This document shows, in pieces, positions 16,601 through 31,600 of a stretch of 64,000 bases of DNA. The stretch comes from an uncultured Christensenella sp. Lineage in GTDB: Bacteria; Bacillota; Clostridia; Christensenellales; Pumilibacteraceae. The number at the start of each line of letters is the position of its first letter. Position 1 is the stretch's first letter. The translations under genes and the position numbers were made by a program. The notes below the pieces were generated by a model. It saw nothing but the letters and a program-made list of their open reading frames with translations. It had not been told where the DNA came from and did not search any database. The DNA lies in NCBI GenBank assembly GCA_910585955.1, contig CAJUGC010000007.1, positions 10,171 to 74,170 on the forward strand, given 5' to 3'.

Positions 16601-19600
16601 AGAGAACGAGCGGAATTTATTGATCGTTTCGGCAGTTTGATCTTCCGTATGCGTAAACCAATAGAAGTTGTCGGAATCGATCAGTTTGAGTACAAACGAA
16701 TAATGGCTTGCATTTATATTTTCGATTGCTTCGCCGTCCAGCTCGTATTTTACGCCGTAGAATTCGTTTTTCTTTACCGAGTCTTCCGCCGTATGCGCAA
16801 AGCCGTCGAAATCGAATGATTCGACAACTATTCTGTCGCCGTAAACAGCCTGACGCGCAACAATGTAATTTCCCTCCACATAGCCGCTTGTCGCATTTGC
16901 AAGCTCGAAGTTATGCGCAGACTCTCCGCTAAGCGATATGCGAACCTTATAGCGACCGGCAAGCGTAGGCATTAAGCCGTCGCTTGCAACTCCGCCGAAC
17001 GAACTTCCGACATAAACTATACTTACCGAAATACCGGCTTTCAAATCGTCGAAATCGGCAAGTCCCGTAACTGCGTCCGTAAAGTCGTAATCTCTTGCCG
17101 ACATAGACGTATCTCCGTAAACGCCGCCTATATATTCGTCGTCGCCGGCGAACACAAGATTTATCCGACGAGCCGAAATGTCGCAAACTTTATATTCGGA
17201 CGTCGTAGCCTCGGTATAGTCGTTCGTTTCGGGAATACGCACTTTGACATAATATGTTCCCTTGCGCGTATGTCGAACCGAATCGAACTCTTCGTATGTT
17301 CCGTTTTCCGTAGAAGAAACGAGATATATTTTTGTCTCTTGTCCGAAATCCGCAGTCACGCCCAGTCCGCCCTCATGTAGAGTTCCGTCATACACCCAAG
17401 AAAGTTCGCCGGGATTTGCGCCCGTCCAACGAACGACGTTGGCGGCCTTTTCTATTTCGAAAGTAAATTCGCGGCTTGCGACCTCTACGCTCGCCCACTT
17501 GTAATTGTGGAATACTGCGTTTTCGAGCGTAAGCGTAAATCCGTAAGTCCCTGCCGATACTTCTTTATCGCTCGCCGTTACGGTAAATAGCTTATCTACT
17601 CCCGACGGAAGAGGATAGAGAGCAGAGCCCAAAGTAACGACGCGATTAGCGACGTCTCCGTCTATCGAATATTCGTGTCCCGTATACGCGACTTTGAGTA
17701 CGTTTTTAAGACTTGCGGCATTTTGAATAAGAGCGCCGTCCAAAGTGTATTTTTCCACGGCGAACGCTGCGGACGCACCGATAAGCGTTATGTTGCCGCT
17801 GTTTGTTCCCGAAACAAGACCTACAGTGTAACCGCTCCCCGCAAACAAAGGCAAAGAAGGAGAATTGGAATATGTCGCACCGTTGTTCGACACGCCGGAA
17901 TATCTGAGAACAAACGTCTCGTTTTCATTCAGTATAGTCGTGCTTGCCGTTGCGCTGTCCACGGTAAGTGTTTGCTCCGATCCGTCGTAAACATACTTAA
18001 GCGTGAGAGACAGATTTCCCGTAGGCGCGTTGCCGCGGTTGTAGACCAGCGTACCGCCTGCCGTAGCTTCCGTAACCGTAAGCGTAAGAGAATTTATCAC
18101 GAACCTTCCCGAAGGTGTAACGGTTATATCGTAATTGTCGTTTTTGCCGACGCTCGTAAACTTATAGGATATAGGATAGTTTCCTACATTCATGCAGTTA
18201 TCCGGCAAAGAAAGAGCTATGCCGAGCGTATCGAGCGCCTGCGTTGTCTCGTTAGTGACAAGAGCGTTGTTCAAAACATACCAACCGTTTTTCTCTCCCA
18301 TGCTTTCGTCGAGAGCATGATCGGATGTACCGTCGTAAGTAGCCTCCTGGCTGTTTATGATTACGGTTATCGACTTTTTATTTACTGTAAGAGTTGCGGT
18401 TTCGCTACCGTCGAAAGTAACGGAATAGTTATTTGCAAGCTCTCCCGAAACAGCGACGCCCGAAAGCCCGCTTATTCTTATCGCGTACTCTCCCACGTCT
18501 GCGCCGACAAAATAGTTTCCGTTTTCATTTGAAACCGTTGCGCTCGGCAATCCGCCCAAAACAGGAAGATCGTCATACATTGCGCCGACAAGTTCATAGT
18601 TGCCTTCAATAGTAAATGCCTCGCCGTATGTAAGAGCAGTATCTTTGGGTCTCACGGCAAGTACGGCTTTGACTATTTCGCAAGCCGCATATGCCGTTTC
18701 GGAAGCATAGTCGTCTTCTCCGCCTTGAGAGGTCGCGCCAATCCAATATTTACCCACGCCTTTAGGGAAACCGACTTTCCAATCAAGTCCTTCGGGCACC
18801 ATGCTCGGGTCAGTGGAATCGGTGTCTCTGCTTGCGTACATATAAGTTATGACGCCGCCGAACAAAGCGCTTACTCCCGTCGAATCGTAAGTTTCGCCAT
18901 AGTATATTCCCGTTTGAACAGTGAGTCCCGAAACGGTGTTCGTTCCCGCAGTGACCGTCCAGGTAATTATGACGTTACCGTTCTCAAGCTTAGTATGCTC
19001 GCTCGGCGTAAACTCATTCCACTCGTAATTAGTATCGTTGATAAGAGATACGGTAAGCTCATGCGCGCCCGCCGAAGACGTATGAAGAGTAATCGTACCC
19101 GCCTTAAGCTCGAAAGCCTCGGCATAAGTCATGCTCATTATACCCTCGCGATAGCCGCTTACGGTAGCGGAAAGCAAACTTCCGCCGTAAACTTTATCTG
19201 CGCCTTCCTCGTCGAACAGCGGAACGTCTATCTTATCTTTGGCAATACGGAATGCAAACCAGGCTTGAACGGGTATTCGCTTTGTTTCCGTCGTTCCCGT
19301 GTCGCTGCTTTCATAGGTGTAATCAACCGAACCTGTCGCGCGTACCATATATGCGCCGGCATTAACGGGGCTGACTCCGTAAGTCCGAGTGCCGTCCAAA
19401 GAGTTTATGTCGTTTTGCGTAAGCGACATATTCCAAAGATTTTTACTGTCGAGAGACGCAATCGTCTCCTCCGAAAGAAGAGCGTAGGATATCGCTATGG
19501 TAGCGTTTTCGTCAAGCGCAAAGTCCTTTCCACCGGCTTCCGTAGCTTTAAGCTTAGGCTCCACAGCCGTATCGCCGTAAGTCCAGCCGCTCATACTTAT

Positions 19601-22600
19601 AGTAAGGTTTATCTCGCTTACGAAAGTATTGAAAGAAAGCGTGACTGTCTGCGACTGCGGACTGTCTCGGTTTACGAGAATATAATCGTTAGCATAATCG
19701 GGCTTCAGCGAAAGGACGATGGAATAATTGCCGCTTTTGATGACAGGCAACACAAGTCCCTTTCCGCCCTCGCCTATTCTGATACCGCCGTCGATCTCCA
19801 TATCGACCGCACCGCCGAGCATTATGCCCGAACGGTCGAGGATCACGCCGTCGTAATTGGGTATCGTGTTCTCGTCCGCTCTGCCTTCCGCAAACTCGAA
19901 AGTCTGCGTCGTCCATTCGAGACGAACCACCTGCTTGGCGATCTCATAGCGGTCCGCAAACGTGTAGCTTGCTACCGATCCCGCAAACAAATAGTCGTAT
20001 TCTCCGTTTTCGTTGGTGATCAAGTTAAGCGTAACAGTATAGTCGCCCGCTCTTGAAACGTCCGTAAGAGACGACACAGCGGTTCCGTCTTTAAGAACAC
20101 CGTCGTAAGAGTATGCGAATATCTCGCTTGCAAAGCCGAAAACCGTATTCGTAAACGCTACGGGCGCGTTTTGTACAACGGGAAGGTGCGCGTTGTCCGC
20201 CGCAAAAGTCACGGTTTTCGCCGTAAGGCTTGCGCCTATCGTGCGCGGCAAAATCGCAATAGTTCCTTCATTTATGTCGAATTTATAGTTTTGAAGGGTT
20301 ATGTCGTCAATCGTGACTTTATACTCGTCGCCTACATGAGACTCACCGATCGTATACTCCGCCGCGCCGGAACCCGCCGTAAGAACAGTCTTATAGCTTA
20401 TCGAACCGCTGAGGAACAGCCAGGACAAAGCAGACAGATTACCGGTTTCGCCTACGTTTCCCTGCGGAACAAAGCCGGAATATGTAGCATTATATATAAG
20501 AGCGTCGCCGTAAACCACAGAATGTGCTTTTCCCTCGTCGCCGCTGACGCCTACAAAAACCTCGAGAGTCTTTTTCTCGATCGTGAACGTACCGTCAGTC
20601 CCCGTGCTCCAACTTCCGGTAAATGCGATATCGTAATTTTTGTTCGTATAATCCGCGCTTATAGCAAATCCTTTCAAAGAGCAATCGGTTTCGTTGCCGC
20701 CGCCTATTTTCAAGGTTATACCGAGATCGGCAACAGTATCGTTGCCTTCGTTTCCCGTTAAATCACCGCTTTTGAGAATAATATATTTGCCTGTATTTCC
20801 ACCGCTTGCAAGACTTGCTTCAAGCTCGCTTTGAATCCATTCGTCATGCTTCGAGCCGGTATAAGTACGCGAGGCGTCTTTGATCTCGACGGTTATTTTG
20901 CGACCGACGACAGTTAACGTACCGGAACCGAACGAGGAATGATTGACAACTATATTGTAATTGTTCGAAACGAATTCGTCCGAATTCGGAATTATGGTAA
21001 ATATTTCACCCGCTGCCGAAGCCGTAGTATGGGCATTTGCCGAACTGTCGACTGCAGCATATGTAACGCTTGAAATATCTATCTCCTTTCCCACGCCGAT
21101 GATACCGGCACTCGGGATTTCGTTACCCTGCGTTCCCTGCTGACCTATATGTCCTTGCACGAGACCTTTGTAAAGTAAATTGTGGGTACTTCCCGCCGAA
21201 CCGTCGAAACGATCACCATACTCTATCTTCTCGTTAGACGCTTTTACATAAAGAGATTTTTGCGTTATCGTATAATTAAGCGTTACGGTGTCGCCCGCAA
21301 AACCTATCCATTCGTAATCGTCCGTAAATTCGAGTTTTACCTTGACCGCATAGCTACCTGCATTTACGGCGCCGAACCCGAACGTACCTGCCGCAAAGTG
21401 ACCGTCCCCGAATTTCGACGGAGCGCTGCCGAGATTGTCGGCATACTCGATCTCGTAGGTCATAACATATCCGTTTTCGCGGTTGGGATCGGTCAAAGAC
21501 GAGCAACCCGCAAGACTAAACGTAATGTCGTTTCCGTCGTAAACAGCGCTTGTATCGCCGATCGTAGTTACGACGTTTATCTTCTTCTTAGTAATAGTAA
21601 ACTGGAAGTTGCGCGATGTTTCGTCCAAGACATAGTTGCCGTAAGCAAGCTCGGTAACGGTCGCCGTCGCGAGATAGGAACCCGCATTAAGCGGACTCGA
21701 AACAGATTCGTTATCCTTTCTATAGGAAATATTTATAAAATTCTCGAAATCTTCTCTGTCCGGATCGGGCACAGCTTCAGGCACCGAAGAAAGCTTAACA
21801 GCATACGGACTTTGCTTGTATTCGACACTGCCCGTCAACGCTTCAGTACCGCTTGCGTCCTCGTAAAGCCGCATATCCACAGCAACGGAAAGAGGGTTGA
21901 CTTTCATAACGTAGTCGTCCGCAGAACCCGCAAACGTATAGTTGTTGTTGTTGTTTGCAATGAAGCGCAAATAGTATGTGCCAGCGTTTTTGGGAGCTAC
22001 GCCCGTGTAATCGATGCCGCTGAGTGCGCTTCTGTAAACCGTACGGAAAGTTACGTCGTCAAAATCCGCATTTACGCATTCCGCTTTGAACTCCCACGCA
22101 TAGCCGCTGTATGTTCCCACATACTCGCGCCCCGAAGCGGCAACGCTCGCTTCTGTTTCGCTTCCGTCGATCGAATGCCACACGGAGACGTTTATATTCA
22201 ATTCGGCTTGCTTTATTTCGAACGTACCCTTAGTTCCGCCCGAATAAGAGCCTTCATAAGAAATGTCGTAATTAGCCGCATATTTATTTTCCTCGGCGTA
22301 AATAGGATATTTACCCACATCTTTCGTCGAAACCGCAAGATTTCCGCTCTCGTCGTATATAAAGGCGTCGGTCACGATATGCACCGGAATTTCCGCGCCG
22401 AACGGACGGTTTTCGCCGTCGTAATAATATCCGGCAGCGTCCTTGTTTTCAGCGCTCGTAAGATCGGTATCGATAGCCGCAGGGTCTTCTTTTTCGCCGC
22501 TAGAAATGTTGAAATTATACTTGTTTTCGGCGTTGTTGATATGGATCGAAAGCGGCTTCTTGTTTACGGTGAGAGTAGCCGTTTCAAGCACGGGCGCGTA

Positions 22601-25600
22601 ATTTTTAAGCACTTCCATTCCTTCGAGGATCGACTGCACGCCGCCGACGAATCGTATATAATAAGTATTCGATACGCTTCCGTTTTCAAAGCCTGCCGCA
22701 TAATGCGTAAAACTTTCGTCGTTTCCGTAACCTGCCTCGAGTCTCAAAACTTCGTTTCTTATTTCGCTCGAGAAATCCTCTCCGTTTTTAAAGCTGCCGA
22801 TCTCGAACTTCAGCGAATCGAAATCCAACGCGTCTCCGTACGTTATAGTCGCCGCTTTGGGAGCAAGAGAAAGCTCCGCCTTGTTAACGGTTATTTCGTA
22901 TTCGCTTTCGAGATCGTAGAAATTGTCGTTGCCGTCTACACTTACGACAACTTTATAAACGCCCGCGCCGAGAAGCTGACCGTTGTTGTAAGTCTCACCG
23001 CTTATAGTATCCGTGAGCCATGACCAATGCTCGCCGCTCATAGAGTATTCTCCCACAAGCGTAGCGAAATCCTCGCCGCCGAACAACGAAATCTCGGGCA
23101 ATGTTTCTCCGCCGCTCGGCACGCGCTTAAAGTTTGCTTCGGGCTTGGTCTCCTCGTTTGCCGACAAATCGTAGCTTCCGTAAGACCAATATGATTTTGC
23201 AATCGCATATTCTTTATCGGTTTTCCAACCGTTGTATACCTTCGCAATTTCGGCAGTCAAGCTCCCCGTAACCGTATTATGATTCTCTCCCGAAATCATA
23301 TAGTATACATAGTAAGTACCTGCGTCTATAAGCTTGGGAACGGAGTCGAGATCGTAACCGTTCTCGTCGGACGGCGCATAATCTTCTATTTTGCCGTCGC
23401 CTTCCGAAACTTTGATAAGTGCGTATTTGAAATCGAGTATGCTCGCTCCGCTCGGTCTTTCTTTGTCTGCCGGAGAAGCCAAAACTCCGTCCGAAGCGGT
23501 CGATACGATCAAATCGTGTTCGTTCTCGTCATAATCGGCGTTATAGCCTTTAAGCGTAAGTTCGATATCCGCAGGAACGACCTTATGCGAGCCGAGCGTG
23601 AAGCTTAAATCGTAATTTCCGTTTACGCCTCCGAGCTCCCTCCTTTCATAAGTTACGGTATACGTTCCAACGCCGTTCATATCAGTACGGTTGCCGTTTG
23701 CGTCGTAAACGAATGCTCCGCTCTTTATAAAGAACAGTTTTTCATATTCGTGCGTACCGACGGATTTATCTCCCGCATACACATCGGTTATGGAATTGCC
23801 TGCTATGTCTTTTACGCCCGTTGTAAGCGTAAAGCCGTTTTCTGCCCTCACATTGAGATCGCGCCCGCTTCCCGCGCCGTTAAACCAATATGAGTCTTCT
23901 ATATCGCCTACCGTAATGATGACAGGCAGTTTTTCGACGGAAACGATATTTTGTTCCTCCGGCGCGATATTAAAGACGTAGTTTCCTGCCGCGAATCCGA
24001 GATTTTCGACCTTCACGCGGTAGGTGCCCACAGAATCTCCCGCAATATAATCAGTCGAAATGTCGAGCGTCCCGTCAATCCAACCTTCGAGCGGCAGTTC
24101 TTTTCCTCCTATTGCGCGAACGGCTTTAAACGAAACCTTACCGCCGCTTGCAGATGCAAACGTGATACTTTCATTCTCGCCGAGACCGTCGAAATCATAG
24201 TTGAAGTATTGAAGATCGGGCGTATTTTCCCCATAGTAAATATTTGCCGATACAGATAAAACAACTTCTTTTTTAGTTACTGTTACGGTAACGTACCCAA
24301 TCTCGGTTTCGTGATTGTCCGCCGAAATTCTATAGTACAAATAGTATGTTCCCGCATTAAGAACCTCGGGAATTTCCGAAGCAAACGCGGAAGCGTCGGG
24401 AGCAACCGTTTCGGTCGAAAGCGCGTAAGCCCAACCGAGATTATTGTCGGAAACATTTTCCGTCGCCGTCTTGCGCGCCTCGCTTTTAGTCGTTCCGTAA
24501 TAGGAAACCGACTTAGACGAAATAGCCGCATGAACCGCGCCGTCGTAAGCAATGCCGCTTTCCGAATAAGAAACCACTTGTATATCCTCGAACGACGCTG
24601 TTTTAATATTATAGTAAGCGGCGACTTCCGACGTCTTTTGAGCGGACTCGTTCAATACGTCCGAATTAAGAATCACTTCCGCAAGAGTATCGCCTGCAGC
24701 GGATACGGGCTTGAATTTTACTATATAGTTGTCGCCCTTTGCGTCGGTATTAAGAGACAATGTTACCGCATAGCCGTTCTTTGCTTCGGCGCGAACTCTT
24801 CCGTCGGGATTTGCGGGCGTAGTCGCCGTAAGCACGTCTACGATTGTATCGAACGATGCAAGCCCGCCGCCTACGATTTGACTTGCGGAAATCTCTGCCA
24901 ATCTCGAAACAAGAGGCGTATCGAATACTTCATCGCTACCGTAGATGTGTTCGAGATTTTTGACGTCTATTTTCAACTCTCGAGGACGAACCGTTATCTC
25001 TCCGTTCGTAAATACTACAGAGTAGTTTGCAAATTCCGCCTTACCGCCTGTCGCGATAAACTTATCGTTGCCGTGGAAAAGCTCCAAATCGCAGAAGCCG
25101 ACATCAGTCCTCTCGTCGTCGACGCCTTCCCCCCCCGCAACGCGAATATTTATATCCGACGTAAAGCCGTCGATTCCCGCGTTTTCGTCATCGTCGCAGA
25201 ACTTAACGGTCGAAACATAATTCCAAACTCTCTTTTCCGAGCCTATCTTCTCGCCGTAAACGCTTTCGCTGTCCTCAACGGATATTTCGACTTCGCGCTT
25301 TGCTATCGTGTATTTATCCGCCGATTTCCAAGCAAGATCATAGCCGTCGGGAAGTTTGAGATTTGCCGTGCTGTCCGATTGAAGCGAGGAAACGGCAAGA
25401 GTATAGTCTCCTGCATTCTTAAACTCGACTTCAGCTCCGCTTTCGCTTACTGCGGCAAGCAAAAGTTCGTGCGTCGAGCCGTCACCTCTGTCCGCATACG
25501 TTGCCAAGCCGAGCGTTTGTGTCGTCCTGTCGTTTGCATTATAGACGAACGAACTTTCATTCCAAACTATGTCGGTTTCTTTAAGCTCGTATTTCTCTAT

Positions 25601-28600
25601 CGTATGCGCGCCTTTCTCGACGTTGACCGTGAAATCGTCGAGCGTTATTTGTCCCGTAAAGTTTCCGCCGTTATAAACAAGGTAAGTTTCATAACTGCCC
25701 ACGGAGCTTGTTCCGACTGCCGTCGAAGCAAATCCGAATGAAAGTACGGACGGCGCAGAGTTTCCGGATTCTATCTCGATACCGCCGTCTTCCACAAACT
25801 TATCCGTGCCCTCGACATATACCCAACCGAGCGGATAAGATCCGACCACGTCGCCGTAAATCGTCGTAACGTCCTTCGCCGCAATGTTTACCGTACGCTT
25901 TTGCATTTCTATGCTACGCGTAAGAGAGTCATACTCCGATTCGCCGCTCACCGCAAGACGGTAATTCGCGTCGGATACTGCAGTCACCGCAAAGTCATAC
26001 CGACCTGCTCTTTTAAAGATAGTATCCTGCCCCGAAATATCGACGCTTTCAAGAGCGACTTTATTTGCGTCGACATCCTCGTACCAAACGAATTTGCCGT
26101 TGTAATTAGCAAATTGATCGGTGCCGTCGTAAACAAACTTGTCGCTGTTCCATTGAACCTCTATGACCTTTTGTTCTACATCAAATACACCGTCAACATA
26201 TGTTATATCGTAATTAGTAAGTTCGGCGCGCGGCGTGATGACCGTCTTATAGTTACCGACAGAGGTGTTGTAGAGCACATATGCTCCGTCCGATTTTTTA
26301 GCCGTTACGGCAAAGCTGTCGAGGCTTATATTGTCGCTCGCAACGAAGTCGCCATCTGTAATTCTTACGAGATTTGCTCCGTCTATATTGAGATTTGCTC
26401 CGTCAGACGTAATTTTACTGCCGAAGATGTGGCTTGCATCGCCGGCGTTAAGCGTGACGGAACGCTTATCGATCGTCAATTTCGACTGAAGCCCCGACGT
26501 AGGAAGAACGTAGTTCGCGGCGGCTTCGCCGGTAATGCTCTTTATTTCGATGTCATAATATGTTGCGTTTTTATCTGCGTCGAGCTTGACATCGACGGGA
26601 TTGTCCATAGCATCGCCTGCAAGTCCTATCTGAAGCCCGAGCGTATCGCCGTACTGCGAATTCGTAACGGCGGCAAATCCCATATGAGAATTTCCGTCAT
26701 ATATAGCAGCAAACATATTTTCGACGGCATCGTATGTCACTCCGTTAACTTCGCTCGATTGCCAATCGAAAGCAACTTCTTTCTTTTCGATTGCAAATTC
26801 GACAATGTAGCGCTGTTCGTATTCGTAGACGCCGTTACCCGTAGAATCGCCCGTTCTGTAAATTACGGCCGCACGGTATCTGCCTGCCGACTTGGGAAGC
26901 GCGGCAAAGAAATCGGCCTTATTCGTAATATCGTCAGATCCCGTCGAAACAGTTTCGCCCGTATAAGCCGCATAAGATTTATCGTCCTCGTTATAGACAT
27001 AATATACTGCCTCTCTCTGCGCGGGAACGTAATCGGACGGAATAACGCTGTCGGTGTGGAATCTAAAACCTGTCACGTCGTCTCCGTAAGTCCACTCGGC
27101 AACGGCCGTGCCGTCCGCGCTTTGTATCGTAAATTCAAGCTCGAATACCGATCCCGTAATCCTGTATTGCACTTTTAGTACGGTTTCGAAATCCAAAAGC
27201 GTATCCTCTATTCCGAGCGTAGACATTGTATTTTCGTCTACTTCTTCCTTAACGAAAGCGTAATCGTAAATACTTTCGTCATCCGTAAGCAACGAGAGAG
27301 TAAGAGTAATATCGTATATTCCGACAGCATCGGACGTTACGTTTCCATATACTATGTTTGCCGAAACCACCCAATCTCCGCCGAGATCGAAATCCACGGA
27401 GCTTACAGCATCTTTCGCTTCCGAATATTTCTTATCCGCAACTGTCTCGCCGTAAGTCGAATACAGAACAGGCACGAATATCTTGCCCGCTTCGCGCGTA
27501 GTGGAACGGGACAACGTAGGCGCGTTAACCGCCTTTCTCTCGAGCTTGAAATCCAGCGTAACGGTATTGTCGTTTTCCGCATCGGGCGCTGTGCTACCGT
27601 CCTCGAAACAATAATTTTTACCGTCCGAAAGCGTAAACGTCACGAAATAGTCGCCCGCACGCTTGACCGATACCGTAATTTTTTTATTTGAATCGTCTGC
27701 GCTATGCGGAACGGTTATGCTTCCGACATCTTTTCCTCTCACATCATGCGCGTTTGCCGCATAGCTCATACGAGCAGAATCGTAATTCTTTATTACTACG
27801 TCATGCTCCGATTTATCGTATTCTCCGAGCGAGTTTCCCGCACCGAGCGCCGTTTCAATCGTCGGCTTTACTACGGCAGCGCGAATAATCGTGAAATTCG
27901 CCTTGGGCTTTACGGCAGCCGCAGACGAGAAATCTATCTTATAATTCTCAGCTCCCTCGCCCGTTAAACCTACGACATACGCCGTATAATAGCCCGCGTC
28001 CGTTACGTTCGCCAAGCCGCCGCTTGTTCCCGTATTGTCTTTGCCTTCGAGATACTCGAGAGAAAGAACAAGCGACTTATTGTCCTCAACCTCGAAATGA
28101 TTGCTTACCGAAGCCGTCGGAGAAAGATAACTGCCGCTATAAGTCTGCTCCAAATCTGCCCAATCGACTTCGAGCGCCGCGGGATCGACGCGCATAAAGT
28201 ATGTTTTATCCGCTATATTATAACCCTGCGAAGGATCGGAGCTTCCGTCCGCCCAAACATAGTTATATTTCGTTTTGTCGTCAAGCCCGACCGTGACTTC
28301 GTAGGAATTTACGGCGTCTCCGAATGCCGCGCGGTTAACATCGGTATGTTTGCCGCCGCTTACGGTTATATGATTTTCAATACCGACGTAATTTTGTATA
28401 ATATCGATGAAATCATGCTCGACGCCGTCATATCCGACAACATACGGTTTTTCCTCGCTCGCGTCCTGCGAAAGAACAAAATCGACGAGAGCGGGAGTGA
28501 TTTTAAACGTAAGACTTACGGGAGCGTTATCCGTGCCGACCGAGTCGTCAGACTTCGCTTTCCATTTATAGTTTTCGGGATCGCGTAAAGTGACTACGAC

Positions 28601-31600
28601 AGTATAACTTCCTATCGTTGCCTTATCGGACGCTATCGATTGCCAAACAACGTCTGTAAGAGACAGCGTATCTTGCGGCTCGTTTCCGCCTACCGCTTCC
28701 GTACCGTTTTTGTAAGCCGTAAACTTAATCTGCGCAACATCGCCGATTATATAATTTTTCGCATAATCCTCGATATAGTCGATTATATCGAACGCCGAAC
28801 CGTTATATTCTACTACATCGTCCGTGAAAGTCGGAGCAAGCAACAACGCAGAAGTTATCGCAAAAGCATGATATGTGACGTTTTCCGCCGTTTCGGGCAT
28901 AACATAGCCATAAGCAATGTTATAGTCCATGCCGTCGAGAATACCCGTAAGATTTGCACCGCTCATATCGTCCAAAGTCATGACGTAATTTCCGACTTCG
29001 GTCACGCGAGCTACCGCTTCTTCTCCATTTTTGACGGAAACGCTCGCCGTAAGAGCGTCGCTTCCTTTAAGTTCTTTAAAGAGCGGAGCAGGTTTATGTT
29101 CCAGACCGTCGTAAATATAGGAAAATTCAGTCCCCCAATCGACGTTATTCGCACCGAGTTTTACAGGCGTTATGTCGAACGTAAGTTCGTACGAACGCGC
29201 GTTTGTATCCCAAATATAATTTGTGTCGTTAAGAGAAAGCTCCACGACGTACTTACCTGCATAAGTAGCTCCGAACGTCCAAACTTTATTTGCGTCTTGC
29301 GACAATAAAGAAGTCGAAATAAAACTTTTATTCGTGTCGAGCACACCGTTTATGTACGGATTGCCGCTTACGGAAGCATTTATAAGAGAGTAATCGAAGA
29401 ACTCGTCGGAAGCGTTTGCGTCGTCGGAAAGCACTACGGTCTGCTTAGACGAGCTGTACTCGCTTTCCTTTTCCAAAGTTCTTCCGATAGATTTAAGCGT
29501 GTACGGTTTAATAGTCCAAGTAAACGAAAAAGTATCGCCGGAAACAGACGGATCGTCCCACTTATGGTTCTTGAAGTATTCCGCGGCTATTTTGACGGTT
29601 ATCGTATATGTGTCTGCGTTGGTAGCCGTAAGCTTGCCGAGCACGGAATCCGCGCTTACAGACGTATTGCCGGGCAAAGCCGCGCTTATGGAAACGGTCA
29701 TATTCGTGCCGTCGTAGTTAAGAAGTTCCACTGTCTGCGCATTTTTGTCAAAGGTAAAATCGACCATACCGAGCGTGGGCTTTACCACCCCTTTCTTGTC
29801 GACAGTAAACCCTTTCGCCGCTTCGCAGTAATTGTAGCTTGTAAAATCGTCGCTGTTTTCTCCGTATTCGGAAGTTATATACGCGAGTACGAAGTAGTCG
29901 CCTGCGTTTACCGGCGCGTCCGTAGTAAACGTGAGCGAATTGGTTATTATGTATTTTGCGACAAAACCTCTGTCGTCGCCGGATAAAGCGTCGGCAGCAG
30001 TCTTTGCGGTATCGTACACATCTTTTTCGACAAATATGTGTTTGATTTCTTTATAATAGGTCGGAGCGCTGTCGACAGGCTCATTCGCATTATCCTCATA
30101 CGTCCAACCGCTTATCGAAACGCCGAGATCGTTGCCGACATATTTTTCTATTTCAAAATAGAGCGTAGCCTTACCCGCGCCCGAATCGCCCGCCTCAAAA
30201 ATGCCGTCGTCGATTCCGCTAACGGTTTCGGGCGACCATTCGTAAAGATCGCTTTTCTCTTCCGACAATTTTAAATAAAGCGTATGCTTGCCCGCAACGA
30301 TCGGCTGATAATCGGTAAGCACGGTCGCGAAAGTATCGTCGGTATAGAAGTTCCAATCGGTAGAAGCAAGGACTTCGCCGCTGCTTTCGTTTACTATGTA
30401 AATATAGTCGCTCGGGTCGTGCTTGCCTGCGTTATAGATCGGCGCGGATTTGTAGTTCGGCGTACCGCTTAAATTATATTTCCAAGAAAAAGCAATTGCC
30501 TGACGCTTGATTATGAACTCTACGGGCTCGCTCTGCGCCTCGGCATAATTGCCGAAAGCTTCGACTTTTATTATTGCGTAGTATGTGCCCGGGGTCGTAG
30601 GAACAGAAGATGTCGGAGCGGAAGCGGGAACGTCGTATAAACCGTTTGTCGACTTTCCGTAGTAAAGGAACGAATATTCGAACTCGGTTTCCGTCGCGTC
30701 GCCCGCGGTCTCGCCTATACCGGACGTCCAGCTTGACGACGTTCCGTCGTAATCGACAAAAATCCAAGCAAGTTCGGTATCAATGGGTTGATACTTTATG
30801 CTGTAGCCGATGTCGCCGTTTGTTTTGAGAAGACTGCCGTAATTGAAAGTCGCCACGGTATTCTCTGCACCCTCTTCATCGACGCCTTTGGCAATGCCGA
30901 GCGTTGCCGAGCCTTTCATAGGGTTGACGGTTACGGAGTAAGACAGAAGTGTATCGGAAGAAGCTCCGACCGCCGTATCCCATTTATAATCGGGTCCCAC
31001 GATCTCAAAGCGTACTGTGTAATTTCCCGCATTTTCTGCGACAAGATATTGACTGCCGTCAGCTGTTTCGGCAAACGACACTCCGTTTTCGATCTTTACG
31101 TTTTGAATATTTCCGCCGTTATATTCGTAGCCGTACTCGCCTACGGTTTCGGCTCCGCGAAGAACGGTCATCTTCACTTCCCTTCCGAGCAAGAAACCCC
31201 AAAGATCCGTATAGCCTACGGGCAGCGATACGGGAATTTCCGCACCGTAACCGCCGTAAAGATTTTCGCCGATATCGCTCCCGTTACTTTTAACGTAACT
31301 CTGTTCGAACTTCTTCCAATCGAGCGCCGTGACGCCGTTCAAAGTGGGAGCCATTATAGCGGCAGGCAAAATATCTATGTCCGAAACGTCGAAATCTTTA
31401 CAGGCGACGACGCTGTTTGTCTGATCTTTTCCGTTGGCTTCGACTACATAGAGTATTCTTATCGTACCGACAATACTCGTCATGTATGTCGGAAGTTCGT
31501 TGCCGCCCGTATGCGTTTCGTCTTGCAAAAGCTCCTCGTCCGTCTTGCCCGAAATACTCGGAACAGTCGAACCTTTTTCGTAATAGTAAATCTTATACTT

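Noticed and set aside
21182..23023. 613-codon plus-strand open frame, and many similar ones over 13.9-32.4 kb
   Set aside because: Antisense to the giant repeat gene; basic, Arg/Ile-rich nonsense translations without start signals. Codon-bias shadows.
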